In this document: positions 49,428-58,162 of the stretch, in pieces | Layout: the number at the start of each line of letters is the position of its first letter | How positions within the stretch are numbered: position 1 is the stretch's first letter | NCBI GenBank assembly: GCA_036493895.1 | Contig: DASXOZ010000053.1 | Location: forward strand, 142,432-206,431 | Direction of reading: 5' to 3' | Origin: Candidatus Binatia bacterium | GTDB lineage: Bacteria; Desulfobacterota; Binatia; UBA1149; CAITLU01 | Length of the DNA stretch: 64,000 nt | Program-made: the position numbers and the translations under genes | The notes under the pieces: model-generated | The model's input: only the letters and a program-made list of their open reading frames with translations | What the model was told of the DNA's origin: nothing | Databases searched by the model: none

Positions 49428-50231
49428 TCAGCGACCGGTAAAATGCGGCTTGCGCTTTTCTCTCAGCGCGGCGAGCGCCTCCTGGTGGTCCTCGCTGCGA
49501 AAGGTCACCAGCTCCAGAGCCGTCGCCGTGTCGAAAGAGACGTTTAGCGCATCTTTGATGAGTTTGTTCACTGCGATCTTCGTGTAACGGACCGCCAGGG
49601 GCGCGCCTGCGGCAAGCCGGCGCGCGAACGCCATTGCGACCGAGGCGAGCTCGGCGGCGGGCACCGCGCGATTGACCAGCCCCATGCGCTCGGCCTGCTC
49701 GGCCGTCACCGGATCGCCGGTGAGAAGGTACTGCTTGGCAAGCGCCGGCCCGACGGCCAGAGGCCAGATCGCCGTGCCTCCGTCGCCGGCAACGATGCCG
49801 ACGCGCACGTGCGGATCGCCGATCGTAGCCGAGTCGGCCATGAAGATGACGTCGCAGAGAAGAGCGATGGATGCACCGAGGCCCATCGCGTGCCCGCCGA
49901 CGGCCGCGACGATCGGGATCTCGACGTCGAGCAGGTCCCAGATCAGCTGCTTGGCGTCGCGGCGCAGCGCATCCATGCGTCCGGGCTGCTGCAACTCGGG
50001 AAACCACGAGAAGTCGCCGCCGGCGCTGAAGGCCCTGGCGCTGCCGGTCAGCAGGACGGCGCGCGCGATGCTTTCCTGTTTCAGCTCGCGGAACAGGCGC
50101 GTCAGATCTTCGTGCAGCTCTTCGTTGACGGCGTTCAGCTCGTTGCCGGGACGGTCGATCGTCACGACCAGCACGTCGCCGTCGCGCTCGAAGCGAATCG
50201 TGCCGAACGGAGATTTCGTGATGTCGTGCAT
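49428..50231 (-). CDS. Enoyl-CoA hydratase/isomerase (crotonase) family protein
   Basis: 267 residues. Crotonase landmarks are ITIDRPGNELNAVN-like N-terminal strand, RAFSAGGDFSWF with the oxyanion-hole backbone and VAAVGGHAMGLGASIALLCDVIFMA. The positions of the two catalytic Glu residues of enoyl-CoA hydratase are occupied differently: near 115-145 I see DVIFMADSATIGDPHVRVGIVAGDGG, without clear Glu residues, so hydratase activity is unproven. It follows the flavoprotein gene by 3 bases and probably shares a pathway with it. Confidence 0.82.
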   Translation of the reverse strand: MHDITKSPFGTIRFERDGDVLVVTIDRPGNELNAVNEELHEDLTRLFRELKQESIARAVLLTGSARAFSAGGDFSWFPELQQPGRMDALRRDAKQLIWDLLDVEIPIVAAVGGHAMGLGASIALLCDVIFMADSATIGDPHVRVGIVAGDGGTAIWPLAVGPALAKQYLLTGDPVTAEQAERMGLVNRAVPAAELASVAMAFARRLAAGAPLAVRYTKIAVNKLIKDALNVSFDTATALELVTFRSEDHQEALAALREKRKPHFTGR

Positions 50232-50234
50232 GGC

Positions 50235-51410
50235 TCAGAGCTGAGAGGCGTCGGTGTCCAGCCCGAGCAGCACGCGACCGGCCACCTCCAGCGTAGAGGA
50301 CGACACCATCATGTGCTGGGACGCCGCATGGACGTCGCGGAAGCAGCGCTGCAGCGGCGAAGACTTGTAGATCGAGGTGCCGCCGCCGGCGTCGTACATG
50401 AGATCGACCGCTTTTTTCGAAAGTGAGACGCTGTGGGTGGCCGCCAGGCGAAGCATCGCGCGCTGCCCCACGCTGATCTCTCCGTCGCAGGCTGCCTCTT
50501 CGTAGGTGGCGGCAACCGTGTCGACGAGGAACGCGCGGGCGGTTCGCTGCGCCGCCTCCGCTTCGGCCACCTGCATCTGCACGTACGCGCGGTCAGCCAG
50601 GCGACGGCGGCTTCCGGTGGGCGTCTTGCCGCCGGCGATCGCGACCAGCTCGTCGATTGCGCGCCGGGCAAGGCCGACGCTGACAGCGGCGATTCCGACC
50701 GCGAGGCAACCAAAGACCGGAAACTTGTAGAGCGGGGAGTCCAGGCGCGGCTTGTCGGTCATCAGCGAGATTGCGCGCGAGCGCGGCACCAGCAGATCGC
50801 CGACCTCCATGTCGTGACTTCCCGTGCCGCACAGGCCCGAGACCGTCCATGTGTCGTGCACCGTGGCCGAGGCGGCGGGAAAGATCAGCAGTCGCGAGTC
50901 GGGAAGACCGCCGGGAAGCAGTGCAGGCTTTCCGTTTTCGTAGACGACGCAGCCGCCCATCAGCCACGAGCAATGGCCGATGCCGCTGGCGAAGGCCCAG
51001 CGCCCGCGCATGCGATAGCCGTCGCCGTCGGCCGTCGCTTCACCCCGCGGTGCAAAAACGCCGCCCGCGACGCTCAGGGGATCGCTCGCGTAGATCTCGC
51101 GGGCATCGGCATCGGGAAGGTATCCGGCCAGCAGGCCGCTGGTCGCGCCGATGGCAACGCACCAGCCCGCCGATCCATCGGCGCGCGACACTTCGGCAAT
51201 GGCCTCGACCATGTCCATCGGCGCGGCCTCGAGGCCGGCGTACCGATGCGGCACGCAAAGGCGGAAGAGCCGTGACTCCTTCAGAGCCGACGCGATATCG
51301 GCCGGCAGCCGCCGCTCCTGCTCGATGCGATCCGAAGCCGCCGAAATCAGCGGATAGAGGCTCCGGGCCGCCTGGACCGGAGACGAATGAGACGGGGATT
51401 CTGCCTGCAC
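50235..51410 (-). CDS. Acyl-CoA dehydrogenase-fold flavoprotein, HsaA-like monooxygenase group
   Basis: 391 residues. The fold of group D flavin monooxygenases and HsaA-like proteins is suggested by RLPADIASALKESRLFRLCVP, ADGSAGWCVAIGATSGLLAGYLP, YRMRGRWAFASGIGHCSWLMGG and SGLCGTGSHDMEVGDLLVPRSRA. The C-terminal helices end QRCFRDVHAASQHMMVS. Such enzymes hydroxylate aromatic or steroid-like rings with reduced flavin; others are dehydrogenase-like. It lies directly upstream of the crotonase gene (operon of two). The substrate is unknown. Confidence 0.83.
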   Translation of the reverse strand: MQAESPSHSSPVQAARSLYPLISAASDRIEQERRLPADIASALKESRLFRLCVPHRYAGLEAAPMDMVEAIAEVSRADGSAGWCVAIGATSGLLAGYLPDADAREIYASDPLSVAGGVFAPRGEATADGDGYRMRGRWAFASGIGHCSWLMGGCVVYENGKPALLPGGLPDSRLLIFPAASATVHDTWTVSGLCGTGSHDMEVGDLLVPRSRAISLMTDKPRLDSPLYKFPVFGCLAVGIAAVSVGLARRAIDELVAIAGGKTPTGSRRRLADRAYVQMQVAEAEAAQRTARAFLVDTVAATYEEAACDGEISVGQRAMLRLAATHSVSLSKKAVDLMYDAGGGTSIYKSSPLQRCFRDVHAASQHMMVSSSTLEVAGRVLLGLDTDASQL

Positions 51411-51445
51411 CGCTGCGCTCTTCGGGCCCGCAGCATAAACGAAAG

Positions 51446-51521
51446 GATGAGCGCAGCGAAATCCGTCCGAATAGGACGAGCGCAGCGAGTCCGTTCAGAG
51501 GCAGGAGCGCAGCGAAATCCG
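51446..51521. repeat. Three tandem GAGCGCAGCGA hairpin units
   Basis: Three units with about 28-base period are at 51446-51465, 51475-51493 and 51502-51521. Each has GAGCGCAGCGA flanked by short complementary arms. Arms differ between copies but still pair: GGAT/ATCC in the first, GGAC/GTCC in the second, GGA/TCC in the third. They fill the gap upstream of the monooxygenase gene. Their role is unknown. Confidence 0.55.
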
Positions 51522-51534
51522 CGGCGGACGCTGC

Positions 51535-52158
51535 TCAGTGATGCTTTTCGGTGGAGGCCACGTCGCGGTTGCTGCTCCAGATGCCGACCTGGTAGCGCCA
51601 GGAACCGTCGCCCTGGTTCTTCCAGATCGTGAAGTAGCGACCGCTGTCTTCTCTCCCGTCCGCGCCCGGATTGTGGAAGCGGAAGCCGTAAGTGCCGACT
51701 TCGTAAGCCACGTCCCCGGCCCGCACGACGTCGAGAGTCTTCAGCGTCGCGTCTCCCATGCCGGCGCGGCGCTGGGCATCGAAGTACTCGACGATGCGGT
51801 CGCGACCTTCGAGGCTCTGGTTCGATGGCGGGAAGAGGCTCGCGTCAGCCGCGTAGATGCCCGCGAGCGCCACCTCGTCACCGTCGTGGAAGGCCTTGAG
51901 CCACAGAGTGTTGGCGTCCTCGATGGCCGTTCTCACTTCGCGGGCGTCGGCAGAAGGCTCCTGACCGCCGGCGACGCCCGGCGGCAGAATCGGCGCGATG
52001 CTCGCGACATCCGGAAGCTCGGGCAGGCTCGAAGCGGAGCTGGAAGAGGAAACGACGGGCGTGGAAGACAGGGACGCGATCTGGCTCCCGGGCTGGGCGA
52101 AGGCGACTGCCGCAAGCATTCCGGTACCCAACGCAGAGATGACCCACTGCTTGCCCAT
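51535..52158 (-). CDS. Exported SnoaL-like / DUF4440-type protein
   Basis: 207 residues from the ATG at 52158. A signal peptide (QWVISALGTGMLAAVAFAQ) and a Ser/Ala-rich linker precede an NTF2-like domain from about 75: AIEDANTLWLKAFHDGDEVALAGIYAADASLFPP, GRDRIVEYFDAQRRAG, FRFHNPGADGREDSGRYFTIWKNQGDGSWRYQVGIWS. Similar domains act as isomerases or bind small molecules, and the exact role is not known. The C-terminus ends soon after the last strand. It is divergent from ychF. Confidence 0.8.
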   Translation of the reverse strand: MGKQWVISALGTGMLAAVAFAQPGSQIASLSSTPVVSSSSSASSLPELPDVASIAPILPPGVAGGQEPSADAREVRTAIEDANTLWLKAFHDGDEVALAGIYAADASLFPPSNQSLEGRDRIVEYFDAQRRAGMGDATLKTLDVVRAGDVAYEVGTYGFRFHNPGADGREDSGRYFTIWKNQGDGSWRYQVGIWSSNRDVASTEKHH

Positions 52159-52491
52159 ATCGGTCCAGATACCCGCCGGCACGAAGAGTTTCGGGTGCCG
52201 GCTTTCGCCGCGGGGAGCCATAAGAACCGTGCAATTTTGCACGGCAGGCCAACTGCCTGACCGGATATTAACCTGCAGTGGCAGTGACAGATAGAGGCGC
52301 CCGGCACGCGCGTGGGGAATCTGGGTAGGAATCGGTGATCCTGGGCGCAAATCCGGCTTTCCGGCTTCCAGTAAAACCAGACGCTACCGCAGTTTTGATT
52401 TACGCAGCTACTAAGGAATCGCGGAATTGCTGCGACGGCTTTTGCCCGCGGCCGTCGTAAGGGTTAACCACCCCGGTTCCGGAGCAGCACC
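52159..52491. other. 333-base divergent intergenic region before ychF
   Basis: It holds the near-perfect palindrome CCGTGCAA-TT-TTGCACGG (52227-52244), 69 bases before the SnoaL-like gene start; apart from that I see no coding sequence or well-matched promoter. The palindrome could be an operator or a hairpin in the leader. Confidence 0.45.
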
Positions 52492-53592
52492 GTGGGACTT
52501 GGAATCGGCATCGTCGGCCTGCCAAATGTGGGCAAATCCACACTGTTCAACGCCCTGACCCGGGCCCAGAACGCCGAGGCGGCCAACTACCCGTTCTGTA
52601 CGATCGAGCCCAACAAGGCCGTCGTCCCGGTCCCCGACTCCCGGCTTTCCGCCCTGGCTGCCATCGTGGCCCCCCAGAGGATCCTCGCCGCGACCGTCGA
52701 GTTCGTCGATATCGCCGGCCTGGTGCGCGGCGCGAGCACAGGCGAAGGGCTCGGCAACCAGTTCCTGGCCCACATCCGTGAGACGGCGGCCATCGTCCAC
52801 GTCGTGCGCTGCTTCGACGACCCGGACGTCGTCCACGTCGACGGATCGATCGACGCGGTGCGCGATGTCGAAGTGATCGAGACCGAGCTCGTGCTGGCCG
52901 ACATCCAGGCCGTCGACAACCGCATCGAGCGCCTGATCCGCAAGGCCAAGGGCGACAAGGAAGCCGCCGCCCAGCTCGACTGTGCGCGGCGCCTGGTCGA
53001 GCACCTCGGCACCGGCAAGCCGGCGGTGGCCTTTGCCGAGCGCGATTCGGCCGCCGGCGCAGAACTGTTTCGCGAGATCGGCCTGATCACCGCAAAGCCG
53101 GTCATCTACTGCGCGAACGTCGACGAGGACGCGCTGGCCGCCGACAACGCACACGTTGCGGCGCTGCGCGCGTGGGCCGGGCCCCGCCACGGGGACGTCA
53201 TCAAGATCTCGGCGAAAGTCGAGGCCGAGCTCGTCGGCCTCGACGATGCCGAGCGCGCCGAGTTCCTCGCCTCCTACGGCATCACCGAAAGCGGCATCGA
53301 GCAGGTGATCCGCGAGAGCTATTCGGTGCTCGGGCTGATCAGCTACTTCACGGCGGGGCCGAAAGAAGTGCGCGCGTGGACGATCGAACGCGGGTGGAAA
53401 GCTCCGAAGGCGGCTTCGGTGATCCACACGGACTTCGAGAAGGGATTCATCCGCGCAGAGGTCATCGCGTTCGACGACTACGTCGCCAATCGCGGCGAGG
53501 CCGGGGCGCGGTCGGCGGGAGTGTTTCGCGTTGAGGGAAAGGATTACGTCGTGGCGGACGGGGACGTGATGCACTTCCGGTTCAACGTCTGA
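52492..53592 (+). CDS. ychF: Redox-regulated ATPase YchF / OLA1 family
   Basis: 366 residues, normal length. Starts GTG. The P-loop is GLPNVGKSTLFNALT; further motifs are VEFVDIAGLVRGASTGEGLGNQFLAHIRE, the helical coiled region, and the TGS domain with FTAGPKEVRAWTIERG, IHTDFEKGFIRAEVIAFDDY and the C-terminal GKDYVVADGDVMHFRF. YchF hydrolyses ATP rather than GTP, binds ribosomes and responds to oxidative stress. It is a core gene, with no operon partner here. Confidence 0.95.
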   Translation: MGLGIGIVGLPNVGKSTLFNALTRAQNAEAANYPFCTIEPNKAVVPVPDSRLSALAAIVAPQRILAATVEFVDIAGLVRGASTGEGLGNQFLAHIRETAAIVHVVRCFDDPDVVHVDGSIDAVRDVEVIETELVLADIQAVDNRIERLIRKAKGDKEAAAQLDCARRLVEHLGTGKPAVAFAERDSAAGAELFREIGLITAKPVIYCANVDEDALAADNAHVAALRAWAGPRHGDVIKISAKVEAELVGLDDAERAEFLASYGITESGIEQVIRESYSVLGLISYFTAGPKEVRAWTIERGWKAPKAASVIHTDFEKGFIRAEVIAFDDYVANRGEAGARSAGVFRVEGKDYVVADGDVMHFRFNV

Positions 53593-53836
53593 GCCCCCCG
53601 GGAAGTAACCACTACCGACAATGCCTTGCGCATCGAGCATCGCGATCGAATCGTGATCTCGAGAACTGTGCCCCCCCACGAAACCTCACGACCTGCCGGT
53701 CCTCCACGGCATGGAATTACTCCGGCCGTCGCGCGGCCGGTAGCGGGACGCTCCCCGGCGGACAGCCCGGCCGGGGTGTTCGACGTCGCAGGTAGTACCC
53801 TCTACTTAAGATCCGCAGGGGAAAAATGAGGGAAAA

Positions 53837-56161
53837 ATGAGAAAATCTGGAACCAGTGCCGCAGCCATTCTTCTGACCGCGCTGACCGCGCTTCCGGCCT
53901 TCGGCGGCAATCCTGACCGCGACGCCTATTTTGGCGAAACGCACGTTCATACGAGTTGGTCGCTCGACGCGTTCGCACTGGGGAACATGCTCACCAACCC
54001 CGGCGACGCCTACAAGTATTTCAAGGGTGAACCGATCAAGCATCCGCTCGGTTTCGACGTCAAAATCGATACGCCGCTCGACTGGGCCGGCGTCACCGAT
54101 CACTCCGAGTATGCGGGCGTGGTCAATCTGGCCAACGAGCCCGGCTCGCCGGTCAGCAAGCTCGCCGTCGCACAGCCGCTTATCCTCAAAGCCCGCACGA
54201 AAGAAGAGATGGAACGGGTCGCCCTGTACGCGATCAACACTCTTGCTTCCGGCCCGCCGATCAAAGAACTCATGGCGCCCGAGATCGCAGGGACGGTCTG
54301 GAAGCGGAACGTCGAACTTGCCGAACAGGCGAACCAGCCGGGAAAATTCACGGCCTTCTGCTCGTACGAGTGGACCTCGATGCCGAGCAACATGAACCTC
54401 CACCGCAACATTTTCTTCAAGGACTGCGCGAAGGTGCCCGCGATGCCGTTCAGCGCTCTCGATTCGAAGCATCCGGTAGACCTTTGGGACTGGATGGACG
54501 GTCAGCGCAAGGCGGGCAACGACCTGCTCGCGATCTCGCACAACGCGAATCTGTCCGATGGGCGCATGTTCCCGACGGAGGTCGATACGAAGGGGCGCCC
54601 GATCGATGCCGTGTATGCGTCGTCACGCGCGCGCAACGAGCCGCTGATCGAGATCAAACAGCTCAAGGGGACCTCCGAGACCCATCCGCTGCTCTCGCCG
54701 ACTGACGAGTTCGCGAGTTTCGAGATCATGTCGGTGCTGCTCGGCAATCCGCCCGGCCGCATTCCGCACATCGTCGGCAGCTACGCCCGACAGGCGCTGA
54801 AAGACGGTATCACGATGGAAGACACCAAGGGCTTCAATCCGTACAAGTTCGGATTTGGCGCCGCATCCGATTCCCACAACACCGCCGTGCCCTACCGTCA
54901 GGACAACTTCTTTGGTGGTCACACCTTCACCGACGGGACGATCGAAGGGCGCATGTCCGGCACCGTCGTCGGCGGCATGTTCGATGCGAGGACCGAAGGC
55001 ACAAGCGGGCTGACGGGTGTTTGGGCGGAGGAGAATACTCGCGCGTCGCTGTTCGAGGCGATGCGCCGCAAGGAAACGTTCGGGGTAAGCGGGCCGCACA
55101 TCAAAGTGCGAATGTTCGGAGGATGGGAGTTCGCTGCAGCCACGCTCGCGGACAAGAACTGGGTCAAGACCGGCTACGCGAAAGGCGTACCGATGGGCGG
55201 CGACCTGCCGCCTGCCACCGGCAAGGCTCCGACGTTCATGGTCTGGGCCGTCAAGGACCCGACGTCAGGAAATCTCGACCGAATCCAGATCGTGAAAGGC
55301 TGGACGAAGAGCGGCCAGAGCTTCGAGAAAATCTTCGACGTCGCATGGTCCGGCGACCGCAAGCCGGACAAGTGGACAGGTGTGGTCCCGCCCATCGGCA
55401 ACACCGTCGACATCGAAAAAGCCACCTACACCAACTCGATCGGCGCAGTGGAACTGCAGGCCGTCTGGACAGATCCCGATTTCGACGCGAGCGCGAGCGT
55501 ATTCTACTATGCTCGTGTGCTCGAGATCCCGACGCCGCGCTGGACGACGATCCAGGCAGCGAAGCTCGGAATCGCGCCCCCCGACGTCGTCGCGGCGACG
55601 CTGCAGGAACGCGCGTGGGGCTCGCCGATCTGGTACACGCCGAACGCAGAGGCTCGCAAGGCGGCAAAGCCCGGCACGACCGTCGCCGACCTGAAAAAGC
55701 AGGGTGCGCAGCCGCTGGGCGATGATCAGTTGAAGGCGCTCGTCGTGGAGAAGTCCGTCTGGCTGCAGAACAACGTGACGGGCGACAAGTACATGATCAT
55801 CTACGGCGCGCTGGGCAAGGGCTCGGCAACCACGTCACTGACCCCTGCGGACCCGGGCTACGTCACGCAGCGCTTTCCGGCGGGCCAGGGTCAGTTCCAG
55901 TTGCGGTACGTCGGCAGGAACGTGTCCATGCAAAGCCTGACGGGCGACGCCGCGAAAGCCGCCTATCTCGAAGAGCCGCGGACCTACAGCATCGCGGGCG
56001 GCAGGATCGTGACCGACCTCGCCGGCACGCCGATCGAGATCGCCGTGTTCAAAGTCGGCAACAAGTTTCTCGCCGCGCGCAACAACGAGTTCGGCTACGC
56101 GAACTACGAAATCATTCCGGCGGTCGCCCAGCTTGCACCGCTGGCGGCCGCGCCGCGTTGA
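53837..56161 (+). CDS. Exported DUF3604 protein
   Basis: 774 residues. A signal peptide (MRKSGTSAAAILLTALTALPAFGG) precedes a PHP-like metal fold: YFGETHVHTSWSLDAFALGN, DWAGVTDHSEY, LLAISHNANLSDG, FGAASDSHNT, and EAMRRKETFGVSGPHI. The many His/Asp residues indicate a metal hydrolase. From about residue 455 a beta-sandwich-like region lacks known motifs. No function has been shown for the family to my knowledge. Two downstream genes start within its last codons (TTGA, then GTGA), so the three are translated as one unit. Confidence 0.85.
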   Translation: MRKSGTSAAAILLTALTALPAFGGNPDRDAYFGETHVHTSWSLDAFALGNMLTNPGDAYKYFKGEPIKHPLGFDVKIDTPLDWAGVTDHSEYAGVVNLANEPGSPVSKLAVAQPLILKARTKEEMERVALYAINTLASGPPIKELMAPEIAGTVWKRNVELAEQANQPGKFTAFCSYEWTSMPSNMNLHRNIFFKDCAKVPAMPFSALDSKHPVDLWDWMDGQRKAGNDLLAISHNANLSDGRMFPTEVDTKGRPIDAVYASSRARNEPLIEIKQLKGTSETHPLLSPTDEFASFEIMSVLLGNPPGRIPHIVGSYARQALKDGITMEDTKGFNPYKFGFGAASDSHNTAVPYRQDNFFGGHTFTDGTIEGRMSGTVVGGMFDARTEGTSGLTGVWAEENTRASLFEAMRRKETFGVSGPHIKVRMFGGWEFAAATLADKNWVKTGYAKGVPMGGDLPPATGKAPTFMVWAVKDPTSGNLDRIQIVKGWTKSGQSFEKIFDVAWSGDRKPDKWTGVVPPIGNTVDIEKATYTNSIGAVELQAVWTDPDFDASASVFYYARVLEIPTPRWTTIQAAKLGIAPPDVVAATLQERAWGSPIWYTPNAEARKAAKPGTTVADLKKQGAQPLGDDQLKALVVEKSVWLQNNVTGDKYMIIYGALGKGSATTSLTPADPGYVTQRFPAGQGQFQLRYVGRNVSMQSLTGDAAKAAYLEEPRTYSIAGGRIVTDLAGTPIEIAVFKVGNKFLAARNNEFGYANYEIIPAVAQLAPLAAAPR

Positions 56162-57084
56162 TCCCGGCGATCCGATCGTGGTTGCGGGAGCCGCTCCTGC
56201 AGTTCCTCGCGATCGGGCTGCTGCTGTTCCTCGGGTACCACGTGCGCAGCGGCGGCGTGGAACCCGGTGAACCGTCCCGCCGCATCGAGATCACCAGCGA
56301 CGACCTGCGCCAGATGCAGATCGCATGGATCTCGCAGGGCAAGCCCGCGCTCACACCGAGCGAGCTGTCCAGCCTCGTCGACGACCGCGTGCACGAGGAA
56401 ATCCTCTACCGTGAAGCGCTCGGTCTGGCGCTCGACAAAGACGACACGATCGTACGGCGCCGCCTGGCGCAGAAAATGGAGTTTCTCTTCGAAGATGTCG
56501 CAGCGCTCCGCGAGCCGACAACCGAGGACCTCAGGGCGTGGTACGAACAGCACCCGGAGCGGTTCACACAGCAACCCCGCGCGACCTTCCGTCACCTCTA
56601 CTTTTCGCCGGACCGTCGCGGAAATCGTGCGAAAGAGGATGCATCCGCAGCGCTGCGCAATGCCGCCGGGCAGTCGATCGAATGGACCGAAGACGCCGCC
56701 CGCTCCGATACATTCATGTTCTCCGACTACTACGGTGACGAGCCCTTCGACGCCGTAACCAAGATGTTCGGTCCGGACTTCGCGAACTCGCTGTTCCGGT
56801 TGACGCCCGGCGCCTGGTCGGGCCCGGTCGAATCGGGCTACGGCTGGCACCTCGTCTTCATCGACTCGATCACCGCGGCGCGTGTACCGCCTCTCGAAGA
56901 AATCGAAGCGGACGTAAAATCCGATTGGATCGACGACCAGCGCGCGAGGATGCGAGAGGCCGCATACTCGGTGATGAAGGCGCGCTATGAAATCATCACT
57001 CCGAAAGATATCGGCGCCGCGATGGCAGCTCTGCCGCCGTTGCCGCCCGGAGCGCCGCAGGCGGCGGCCGTCGTGCCTCAGTGA
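56158..57084 (+). CDS. PpiC/parvulin-type peptidyl-prolyl isomerase, membrane-anchored
   Basis: 308 residues. An N-terminal TM anchor (LLQFLAIGLLLFLGYHV) precedes a SurA-like helical part (LSSLVDDRVHEEILYREALGLALDKDD, IVRRRLAQKMEFL) and a parvulin-like domain (ATFRHLYFSPDRRG to GWSGPVESGYGWHLVFIDS). The WHLVFID strand closes the domain as in PpiC proteins. It starts with TTG overlapping the DUF3604 stop. It probably folds the exported DUF3604 partner or its targets in the periplasm (inference). Confidence 0.82.
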   Translation: MIPAIRSWLREPLLQFLAIGLLLFLGYHVRSGGVEPGEPSRRIEITSDDLRQMQIAWISQGKPALTPSELSSLVDDRVHEEILYREALGLALDKDDTIVRRRLAQKMEFLFEDVAALREPTTEDLRAWYEQHPERFTQQPRATFRHLYFSPDRRGNRAKEDASAALRNAAGQSIEWTEDAARSDTFMFSDYYGDEPFDAVTKMFGPDFANSLFRLTPGAWSGPVESGYGWHLVFIDSITAARVPPLEEIEADVKSDWIDDQRARMREAAYSVMKARYEIITPKDIGAAMAALPPLPPGAPQAAAVVPQ

Positions 57085-58088
57085 ATCCTTTCCGGATCCG
57101 CTCCACGGCGCTCGCGTGCACGCTGCTCGTGCTGTCCGCGGCACCGGTCCACGCGCACGATGCGCGACCGGCGTATCTCGAGATCAGGGAAACGACGCCC
57201 GGTCTCTACGAGCTCGTATGGCGCCGCCCCGTGTATGCCGGCATGGAGCTTCCGGTCCTGTTGCGCCTTCCCGACGGCGTACAGGACGTGACGCCACCAG
57301 CCGTGCGCGAGCTGTCGGATTCGGTGGTCGAAAAGAGACTCGTCAGGCCGCTCTCCGGAACGATCGCCGGAATGCGGGTCGATTTCCCGGGCCTGGAGGC
57401 AACGATCACCGACGTGCTGGTTCACGTCGAACTTGCCGGCGGAGCCACGTCCACGACGCTCGTGCGCTCCTCGCGACCCTGGCTCGAGATCCCCGCGTCG
57501 ACCGGGATGACGGCCGTGCTGAGCGCTTATTTCGTCCACGGCGTCGAGCACATCCTCTTCGGATTCGACCATCTGCTGTTCGTGCTCGCGCTGATCCTCA
57601 TCGTTCGCAGCAGCCGCCTGCTGCTATGGACCATCACGGCGTTCACGATCGCCCACTCGATCACGCTCGCGCTCGCCACGCTCGGTTTCGTGCACGTTCC
57701 GGGCCCGCCCGTGGAAGCGGCAATTGCGTTGAGCATCCTCCTGCTGGCTGTCGAGCTCGTGCAGATGGATCGGGGGCGGACCGGCTTGTCGGCACGATGG
57801 CCGTGGCTCGTCGCTTTCTCGTTCGGGCTGCTGCACGGCTTCGGGTTTGCCAGCGCGCTATCCGGAATCGGTTTGCCCAAGGGCGAGATCCCGCTTGCGC
57901 TGTTCGCATTCAACGTCGGCGTCGAAACCGGACAGCTCGCTTTCGTGGCCACCGTGCTGGGCGTCGTCGCGCTGTCGAAACGTATCGGCATCGCCCGTCG
58001 TGTCGAGCGATACGTGTATCCGGTCGCGAGCTACGCGATCGGAAGCCTGGCGGCGTTCTGGTTCTTCGAGCGGCTGGCGAGATTCTGA
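57081..58088 (+). CDS. HupE/UreJ-family membrane protein
   Basis: 335 residues. A signal peptide (to about 26) and a periplasmic beta domain (residues 27-155) precede six or seven TM helices with the family motif VHGVEHILFGFDHLLFVLALIL and a later GLLHGFGFASALSG. HupE and UreJ are metal (nickel) permeases or metal-delivery proteins; the His/Asp-rich first helix binds metal. It overlaps the PpiC stop (GTGA). No nickel enzyme gene lies nearby, so the metal could serve the DUF3604 protein. Confidence 0.87.
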   Translation: MNPFRIRSTALACTLLVLSAAPVHAHDARPAYLEIRETTPGLYELVWRRPVYAGMELPVLLRLPDGVQDVTPPAVRELSDSVVEKRLVRPLSGTIAGMRVDFPGLEATITDVLVHVELAGGATSTTLVRSSRPWLEIPASTGMTAVLSAYFVHGVEHILFGFDHLLFVLALILIVRSSRLLLWTITAFTIAHSITLALATLGFVHVPGPPVEAAIALSILLLAVELVQMDRGRTGLSARWPWLVAFSFGLLHGFGFASALSGIGLPKGEIPLALFAFNVGVETGQLAFVATVLGVVALSKRIGIARRVERYVYPVASYAIGSLAAFWFFERLARF

Positions 58089-58162
58089 CGAGCGGAGTCG
58101 AGACGGTAGCTTTTCATCAGCGGAGCCTCTCGGGCGGGTACGGCGACGAGAGTCGAAGCCGC

